Origin: JADHUC01 sp964617665
Lineage (GTDB): Bacteria; Planctomycetota; Planctomycetia; Pirellulales; Pirellulaceae
Direction: 5' to 3'
Length of the DNA: 11,525 nt
Assembly (NCBI GenBank): GCA_964617665.1
Contig: CAZUAH010000444.1
Location: 1 to 11,525 of the forward strand
Part shown: in pieces, positions 5,977 through 11,525 of the stretch
How the letters are laid out: each line of letters begins with the position of its first letter
Position numbering within the stretch: position 1 is the first letter of the stretch
Translations under genes and position numbers: made by a program
Notes under the pieces: model-generated
Told to the model about the DNA's origin: nothing
Seen by the model: the letters and a program-made list of their open reading frames with translations, nothing else
Databases searched by the model: none

Positions 5977-7488
5977 CTACGATTCCCCCTGGCGGCGCAG
6001 GATGTGAAGCGACCGTCCGGGGAGTTTCCACGCTTTTCGCCCCAGTTCGGATGATTGATCGACGCGCACGTAGGCGTCAGAAGTTGTCACCTCCGCCGGA
6101 GTGTTGCTGTAATTGGCAAGAACGAGATACAGCTCGCGGTTGGCGAAGACCGAAGCCACTACGTTCTTGGGCAAGGCCGCGGCGAGAAGACTTGATTGGG
6201 TCATTTCGAGCCAAGCCCACGTTCCCTCCTCGACCATCGGCAAGTACTGCTTGAGCCAACGCTCGTGCGTGGGGCGCGTCTCCAGACGCGGCGGCGTCGA
6301 GTCCCACTGGGAGTACGAGTAAGGTCCGTTGGGATGAGCCTTGTAGTGCTCCCAAATCGCTAGGTAGTGTTGCGACCAGAAGTCCTTTCGGTCGAGCGTG
6401 TACTTGATGCCCGGAATCGCCGCCCGCTCGCCAGTGAACGGCCGGCCGGCCGAGAGAAATGGGAACTGTATGTAGGGGATGGCGTGCAGGTAGAGTTCAT
6501 TCTCGTCTTCGATGGTTGCGCGGCTCATGTCCAGACAGGGGACCACGTAGGGTGGATGGTCCTTGACCGCCTCGCGGAGCCGATCCCCGTTGCGTCCGCC
6601 CTCGCCGACCCACAGGTAATCGTAGACTTTCAATGGCGTCTTGGGACGCCGGGTTCCACCTCGATGCAATTTAACGATGCCCCCGTGCCGTTTCACCATA
6701 TCGTAGATCAGACCGAGCATGTCGGTCAGATATCCGTCGTCGTCTTCGGTTTCCTCGAAAGCCAACACCTCGTCTTCGGTCGGCGGAACCTTGTTCGCGA
6801 CGACTCCCATCCCGTACCCCATGTCGTTATAGAGCCCGTCGAAGCCGTACTCGTCCATCATCCGCTCCAATCGCGGCAGCAAATAGGCGCGCCAGCCGGG
6901 ACTGACGTACGAGCATCGTGCCCAATCCCAACAAAGCTCGCGAAGGTCTTGCCGTTCGCTGCGCGACCACTCAGGCCGCAAATCGGGATCCCTCCGCTCG
7001 AAGTAGCCGGCGGACGTGTAGGGCATGATCTTCATGTTGCGGGCGTGCACCTTGTCGATGAATTGGCGAAAGGTGTCTGGATTGGGCGCGTTGAACTTGT
7101 CTCCGCCGAACAGGCGTAGCTCGTCGCACCAGTCGAGCCACACCTGGATCAACTCGATTCCGTGGTCGCGAAGCCGATCCAGTTCCGCGTCGTCGTAGTC
7201 GCTAGGCTCCCACGGCTTGCGGCTTGGATATTCACCCAGGTTGTAATACGCCTGGCCCGGCAGGTAGTTGGTTATCAAGTGTTTTCTGAGGCACATCTTG
7301 ATGCCGCGCTCGCAGACCGCGATGTTCTCAAGCCGCCGCCGGTGGTCCTCGGCCGTGTACGAGTTCAGGGACTTGCGGAGACCGGGTGTCTGTGAACGAG
7401 AAACCGCACGCCCGGCAACAACCTCGGGAACGGCTGCCCCCAACACAGAAGATGCGGTCGCCGTTTTGATGAATTGGCGTCTATCCAT
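5977..7488 (-). CDS. Tat-exported TIM-barrel protein, putative glycoside hydrolase
   Basis: A 503-aa protein beginning with a clear twin-arginine leader (DRRQFIK at residues 2-8, hydrophobic stretch to about 25), so it is exported folded. Residues about 95-390 read as a (beta/alpha)8 barrel of a sugar hydrolase: GIELIQVWLDW, NMKIMPYTSAGYF, YGFDGLYNDMGYG (214-226), YLWVGEG (291-297). Asp217, Asp222 and Glu296 sit at strand ends and are catalytic candidates by analogy with retaining TIM-barrel glycosidases. The C-terminus (about 430-500) looks like a small beta-sandwich (YLVLANYSNTPAEV). The GH family is not recognised. The ATG has AAGGA seven bases upstream. It lies between the oxidoreductase remnant (73 bp) and GH127 (47 bp), so probably acts on the same glycan. 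It could instead be a non-catalytic sugar-binding relative. Confidence 0.8.
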   Translation of the reverse strand: MDRRQFIKTATASSVLGAAVPEVVAGRAVSRSQTPGLRKSLNSYTAEDHRRRLENIAVCERGIKMCLRKHLITNYLPGQAYYNLGEYPSRKPWEPSDYDDAELDRLRDHGIELIQVWLDWCDELRLFGGDKFNAPNPDTFRQFIDKVHARNMKIMPYTSAGYFERRDPDLRPEWSRSERQDLRELCWDWARCSYVSPGWRAYLLPRLERMMDEYGFDGLYNDMGYGMGVVANKVPPTEDEVLAFEETEDDDGYLTDMLGLIYDMVKRHGGIVKLHRGGTRRPKTPLKVYDYLWVGEGGRNGDRLREAVKDHPPYVVPCLDMSRATIEDENELYLHAIPYIQFPFLSAGRPFTGERAAIPGIKYTLDRKDFWSQHYLAIWEHYKAHPNGPYSYSQWDSTPPRLETRPTHERWLKQYLPMVEEGTWAWLEMTQSSLLAAALPKNVVASVFANRELYLVLANYSNTPAEVTTSDAYVRVDQSSELGRKAWKLPGRSLHILRRQGES

Positions 7489-7561
7489 TGTCTTGTCCTT
7501 TCAAAGGCGAAGCGAAAACGGGGCAGCTTGCAGACTTCGCGGCGCGTTCACGACGCAAACC

Positions 7562-8417
7562 TCAAAACGGCTTATAGACTCCGGGAATTGGCACCAGGTG
7601 TTCGTAGTTGCCGTGTTCGTCGGGCTTGACCAGGGGCTCGGTGTCCCAAGTGAGATTCTCCGGGAACAAGGCTGGCCCCTTGTCCGCCAGTTCGTCCCAC
7701 CTGACGACCTGGCCGCTGTAGCTGGCCTCGCGGCCCAGGATGCTGGTGAAGCTGCTGGTCGCGCCCAGCCAGCCTTCGTTGTACGGCTTGTTTTTCCAGA
7801 TCGCGTCCAGCAGATCGGCATGCTCTTGGCGGTATGGGTTGACCACCTCGTGCTTTCGGTCCCTCACGTTGCTGATGCGTATCTTGCCGAGAAGATCAAT
7901 CACGGTCTTGTCCGTATGGATATGCTCGGTCATGGGCCCCAGCAGCCGTTCATCTGGCGGCACTGGCTGTACATCTTCGTGCCGTCAGCGTAGGTGTACT
8001 CGTTGATGTGGTGATCGTAGTCCGTCCCATAACGCCGCTCGCTGGTCAGCCGCGTGCGTCCGCCCATACCGTTGGCCTCGACCGGATGATCCTGCATGGC
8101 CCAGTCCATCACGTCCAACTCGTGGCAGTGGGCTTCCACCAGGCGGCCGCCGCCCATCCAATCGAAAACCCGCCAATTGCGGATCTGGTACTCCAGCTCG
8201 CTCATCGTGTCTCTATTCGGATATGTTTAGCCACCCGCAGGCAATCGGCGGTCGCCCCGGTGCCTCGGCCGCCGGAGCCGACCAGCGCAACATTGAATCG
8301 TTCGGCCCCCGCCGCGTGGACGCTGCGTGACAGACTCAGTCCAGCGGCCAGCGCCGTAGTAGTTGCCGCTGAGGTGCCAAGAAATCTACGTCGTGAGGCT
8401 TTGTTGGGCGTGTTCAT
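7562..8417 (-). pseudogene. Gfo/Idh/MocA family oxidoreductase, broken
   Basis: Remains of an exported NAD(P)-dependent sugar oxidoreductase. The first piece (8202-8417) has a good start (GGGAG before the ATG), a Tat leader (SRRRFLG, then an AHA-like cut site) and the Rossmann motif VALVGSGGRGTG, but ends after 71 residues in a TGA. The second piece (from 8205 in another frame) resumes deep in the C-terminal domain at EYQIRNWRVFDW and EAHCHELDV. A third frame (from 7933) carries MTEHIH through to the family's usual end, GVYKPF. From typical relatives of about 450 aa, some 150-180 residues are missing, including the EKP catalytic-lysine segment. The change from second to third frame is one lost base beside a GGGGCCC run. 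The remaining residues match the long Tat-exported form common in planctomycetes. It cannot make an active enzyme. Confidence 0.88.
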
Positions 8418-8471
8418 TCTGGATTCTCCCTGGTTGAGTGCTTGTCGTCTTGTCAAAATGTCTCGATCTTC

Positions 8472-10565
8472 TCATTTGACGTGCGCGGGTCCACGGCATT
8501 CGGTCATCCTTGCGGTCTGCAAGGTGAGAAAGGCAACGGCGTGGGGCGGGATGACGCAGGTGAGGATGTCGTTTCCAATCGAAACGGGCAGCGGCGAGAC
8601 CGTATCCTCCTTGCGCTCGAGGAGAGGCTTTCCGTCAGGATCGGAGTGGGTCAGCAGGATGCCGCGGGCTTGGGAGATCGGGAAGTTCCGAAGCTTGATC
8701 CGGCAGGGCGCCGCTTTGGCCCATGCCCCGTTCGCGATCACCATGTACAGCTCGCTGCCATCTTTGCCTAGCGTGGCGAGAACCGGGGTTTGTGGCCCGC
8801 CGTATTCGCCCTCTTTGAACACGGGCGCATCTCCTGCCGAAGGAACATAGTAGGGAGCCGTCCCGCGCAGTTCGAGTGCCCATTCACCTAAGTGCCGGTT
8901 GAAGTAGTAATAGAGCCAATAGAGCATGAAACGCTTTTCCGGGACCTCTGGCCCCAAAACGCCGAAGCCCTGGGCGCCGACTCGGTTGAGCATCTGCCAG
9001 GCGCTGGCACCCGCGAGCATGCCCTCCCGCGCGTAGTAGATCAGCCGTACAGCCCGATGGACCGTTCCGAAAATATTGGCGTTCCGGTCGACATAGTCCG
9101 CGCGTTCGCCGTTGGGGCCGCCACAGTGCATGCCCCATTCCGTATCAATCTGGACGACCTCTCTGCCAGGGTTGTAGGCGTGCATCAGCGCATTGACTCT
9201 CAGGCAGCCGTCAAGCGTCTTGTAGTTCGCGGCCAGAACCGCCGCCTCGAACTTGCAGGTATGGATGCTGCGCACGGACGCGTAGTGGTGTGCCGCCACG
9301 AAGTCATAGGAGCCGGCCGTCTGCTTCAGAATGTAGTTTCCCCACTTCTGACTGTTCTTGTGGATGCCGATGCCGATTTGCGCCTGGGGATCGACAGCGC
9401 GGATGGCCCGGCTGACATCCCGGACGTGTTCCACATAGGATTCGGGGGTGGGGAAAGCCGTTCCGGGGCGCATGAGGTAGGGCTCGTTCGAGATCTCCCA
9501 ATATCGAAAGCCGTAGCCCTTCTTCCGAGCGTGCGACACACCTCGCGCCCACACCTCCGGCGCGAGCTTCGTCCGCGCGCTCTGCATCTCAAGTTCCAGG
9601 ACGCACTCGTCCAATGGCACTCCGACCCGACGACAAACCTCCGCGACACGATCAATTGACTCTTCGAGGCTGAAAGGCTCGTCGCCAACGGCGTAGAATC
9701 GCGTCATGGGCATGCGCATTTCGCGAACGGCCCGTTCCGTCTCGGCGGGAAGCGTATACTCGCCGGCCTTGTCGTAGGGATGCCCGGTCCAGCCGGCCAC
9801 GCGGTGGAACGACACGGCGCCAACGTTCCGCGTCGTTGGTCCGAGACGTTGCTTGGCGTCTACGGCGAACGCAAGGCGATCGCCCGGTTCCAACCGGTGC
9901 TGAAGTGGCTCGTAGGTCAGGCGTGACGCGTCCAGCAAGCGGCCTTCACGGCGACTCGGTTTCTCCGTGACGACGACATCATCCACCCACAGTGTGCACT
10001 CTTCCCCGTTGTCCAGAGTCGGATAGAGCGTGAGTAGGAGAAAGCGAGTCCGATCGGCGAAGAAGTCCCATCCTTCGTGGATCTCGAACTGGAAGTGTTG
10101 CCACGACGAAGTGACCTCGATCGGCCAGCGTCCGGGTGAAGCAGCATCGACGAATGGCCTGACCGATTCATAAGCCGTGAAGGCGAACGTGGACGAACCG
10201 TTTCTGTCCGAACGAGCGTAGAACGATACCGTGTAAACCTTGCCGGCCCGCGGGCGAATTGCGTGTTCAGGAGCGGAAACGACGTAACCTGACGTGTTGC
10301 CCGGATGGTAGATCCGGAAGGAAGCCTTTCCTCGATGGGCAACCGTCTCGTCCCGCGTGTAGTTCGCGGGGATCTTGTACTTCTGTGCGCCCCACATGGT
10401 CCATCCGGACGGCGGACCGTCAGACGACACGATCTCGAAATCGCCGTTATGGACGAGGTTGCCAGCGGTGCTGCTGACGCCACGATCTTCGGCCATGCCG
10501 GAGGCTGCCCAAACGCACGCGGCATTCAGCAAAACAGCCACCGCTAGTATCATGCGTGCCTTCAT
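8472..10565 (-). CDS. Clan GH-A glycoside hydrolase with CBM, arabinofuranosidase-like
   Basis: A 697-aa secreted enzyme. Residues 1-22 are a signal peptide (MILAVAVLLNAACVWA). Residues about 36-200 form a CBM4/9-type carbohydrate-binding jelly roll (NLVHNGDFE at the start, TLWVDDVVV at the end). The catalytic TIM barrel covers about 270-590. WEISNEP (356-362) gives Glu361 as acid/base, and QIDTEWG (472-478) gives Glu476 as nucleophile, the two-glutamate arrangement of clan GH-A (GH39, GH51 and others). A C-terminal beta-sandwich (about 620-690, YMVIANGAW to HAVAFLTL) resembles that of alpha-L-arabinofuranosidases. The ATG has GGAGGA six to seven bases upstream. It is 49 bp after the isomerase gene and 54 bp before the oxidoreductase remnant. 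Retaining hydrolase activity is well supported; the precise GH family and sugar are inferred. Confidence 0.85.
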   Translation of the reverse strand: MKARMILAVAVLLNAACVWAASGMAEDRGVSSTAGNLVHNGDFEIVSSDGPPSGWTMWGAQKYKIPANYTRDETVAHRGKASFRIYHPGNTSGYVVSAPEHAIRPRAGKVYTVSFYARSDRNGSSTFAFTAYESVRPFVDAASPGRWPIEVTSSWQHFQFEIHEGWDFFADRTRFLLLTLYPTLDNGEECTLWVDDVVVTEKPSRREGRLLDASRLTYEPLQHRLEPGDRLAFAVDAKQRLGPTTRNVGAVSFHRVAGWTGHPYDKAGEYTLPAETERAVREMRMPMTRFYAVGDEPFSLEESIDRVAEVCRRVGVPLDECVLELEMQSARTKLAPEVWARGVSHARKKGYGFRYWEISNEPYLMRPGTAFPTPESYVEHVRDVSRAIRAVDPQAQIGIGIHKNSQKWGNYILKQTAGSYDFVAAHHYASVRSIHTCKFEAAVLAANYKTLDGCLRVNALMHAYNPGREVVQIDTEWGMHCGGPNGERADYVDRNANIFGTVHRAVRLIYYAREGMLAGASAWQMLNRVGAQGFGVLGPEVPEKRFMLYWLYYYFNRHLGEWALELRGTAPYYVPSAGDAPVFKEGEYGGPQTPVLATLGKDGSELYMVIANGAWAKAAPCRIKLRNFPISQARGILLTHSDPDGKPLLERKEDTVSPLPVSIGNDILTCVIPPHAVAFLTLQTARMTECRGPAHVK

Positions 10566-10614
10566 GGCGTATTCCTCCCAACTTTCTGGCTCGTGCTCAA
10601 GCCGAGCTGCGGGA

Positions 10615-11525
10615 TCAAATCAACTTCGCGTCGTTCAGAAGACGCTTCAGGTACGCGATGCAGTGGGCCATGCGATCCTGCTCGAATTTCAGATGTTCTT
10701 CGTGCGGCAGCTTGTCGACTTCCTCGACCAGTTTGAATTCGTCGATGTTGATCGCTTTGCCGCGGATGTGACGCAGCGTGGCGGCCACTTGGCGTGCCGT
10801 CTTGTTGCGATAAGCGGTCCAGAAACGGTCTTCCAGCCAGTTGACCTCGAAGTGCTGTCCGTTCATCATCTCGATGGAGATGCCCATCTCAGGATCGATA
10901 TGCTTCAACAGCCGCGCTGTGATTTCAGGAAGCCGCAGGCTGCCGCAACCCAGCGGCACCATGGTGAAGCGGAAGCCGCGGGCAACCTCCTCGATGGCAA
11001 AGTCCTTGTAGTGCGTCGCCACGGTGTACGGCCCAAGGATGTCCGCCGCCTCGGTCGGGTCGTCCAGCGTACCGATCGTGTTGCCCACGTCGAAGATCAC
11101 GCCTACGTTGGGCGAGTTGACACGTTTGATCAGATCTCGCAGTTCCTCGACGCTGAAATCGAGGTGGTTCTCTACGCCTATGGTGAGGCCGAGCGACTTG
11201 GCCAACGGAGCCAACTCACGCAAGCGGGCCTCGCATTGTCTTGTATGTTCATCCCAGGCGTCGAGGGTAGCGATCTTGTTGGGCCGCATCAGCATGCCGA
11301 ACGTGCAGCCCACTACCTTGCAGCCCAGGGCGGCGGTACGCCGCATCGTATCTTCGTATTTGGACCACTTGCCGAGCGCACCCCCGCCATGCACTTCCAG
11401 CAGCACGTCCAACTCCTCGGCGCGGCGGCGTAATCGTTTTCGGCCGTCTTCGTCCAAGTCGCGAATCATGGAGTGGAACAACTGGGCCACCTCGCCGCCC
11501 GCCGCATGATTGGCCTCGACGAACT
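10615..11525 (-). CDS. Sugar phosphate isomerase/epimerase-like TIM barrel, partial
   Basis: The frame is open to the window's right edge, so the true start lies outside; 302 codons are visible. A GTG at 11490 is in frame, but the upstream codons (FVEANHAAGGE) belong to the protein, as they fit a barrel strand end. It belongs to the xylose isomerase-like TIM-barrel superfamily (AP endonuclease 2 fold), which isomerises or epimerises sugars with a bound metal ion. The four metal-ligand positions appear intact: Glu in GVENHLD, Asp in VIFDVGN, His in ATHYKDF and Glu in SIEMMNG. No further domain follows except a helical C-terminus. As the first visible gene of the operon it probably handles a sugar released by the downstream hydrolases. 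The specific reaction cannot be named from sequence. Confidence 0.88.
   Translation of the reverse strand, partial: FVEANHAAGGEVAQLFHSMIRDLDEDGRKRLRRRAEELDVLLEVHGGGALGKWSKYEDTMRRTAALGCKVVGCTFGMLMRPNKIATLDAWDEHTRQCEARLRELAPLAKSLGLTIGVENHLDFSVEELRDLIKRVNSPNVGVIFDVGNTIGTLDDPTEAADILGPYTVATHYKDFAIEEVARGFRFTMVPLGCGSLRLPEITARLLKHIDPEMGISIEMMNGQHFEVNWLEDRFWTAYRNKTARQVAATLRHIRGKAINIDEFKLVEEVDKLPHEEHLKFEQDRMAHCIAYLKRLLNDAKLI

Noticed and set aside
10375..11433. A 352-codon + strand frame across two - strand genes
   Set aside because: It spans the boundary between the glycoside hydrolase and isomerase genes, both of which have strong motifs and, for the former, a good ribosome binding site.

Overview
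The window looks like part of a planctomycete chromosome, probably from a Pirellula/Rhodopirellula-type relative. This is inferred from gene content. There are several exported enzymes with twin-arginine leaders, a Gfo/Idh/MocA oxidoreductase of the long Tat-exported type, a GH127 enzyme, a GspG-like small membrane protein and a large lipoprotein. No rRNA or other taxonomic marker is present.

Layout. On the left, two + strand genes: a 145-aa GspG-like membrane protein (92-529) and a 520-aa lipoprotein of unknown function (691-2253), the second preceded by a perfect TATAAT box and a 12-bp palindrome. Between 2254 and 2745 there is a likely 32-34 aa membrane microprotein on the - strand and two rho-independent terminators that serve - strand transcription. 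From about 2750 to the right edge every gene is on the - strand, with gaps of only 47-87 bp, so it reads as one operon. Its order of transcription is: sugar isomerase/epimerase-like TIM barrel (5' end outside the window), CBM-bearing clan GH-A glycoside hydrolase, Gfo/Idh/MocA oxidoreductase (broken), Tat-exported TIM-barrel hydrolase of unassigned family, GH127 beta-L-arabinofuranosidase-type enzyme, nucleoside hydrolase-like gene (broken), then the terminators.

Function. The intact operon members are secreted or exported glycosidases plus a sugar isomerase-like protein. This fits breakdown of an arabinose-containing polysaccharide or glycoprotein outside the cytoplasm, followed by interconversion of the released sugars. 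The exact substrate cannot be read from the sequence. The two broken genes show that the operon is losing some functions while the hydrolases stay open.

Most striking observation. The nucleoside hydrolase gene is split by a 227-bp element (3258-3484) with 13-bp perfect terminal inverted repeats, a 4-bp target duplication (gtag), a hairpin just inside each end, and a 24-bp-stem hairpin in the middle. Removing the element and one gtag copy restores the hydrolase reading frame exactly. It encodes no transposase and looks like an undescribed MITE-like mobile element.
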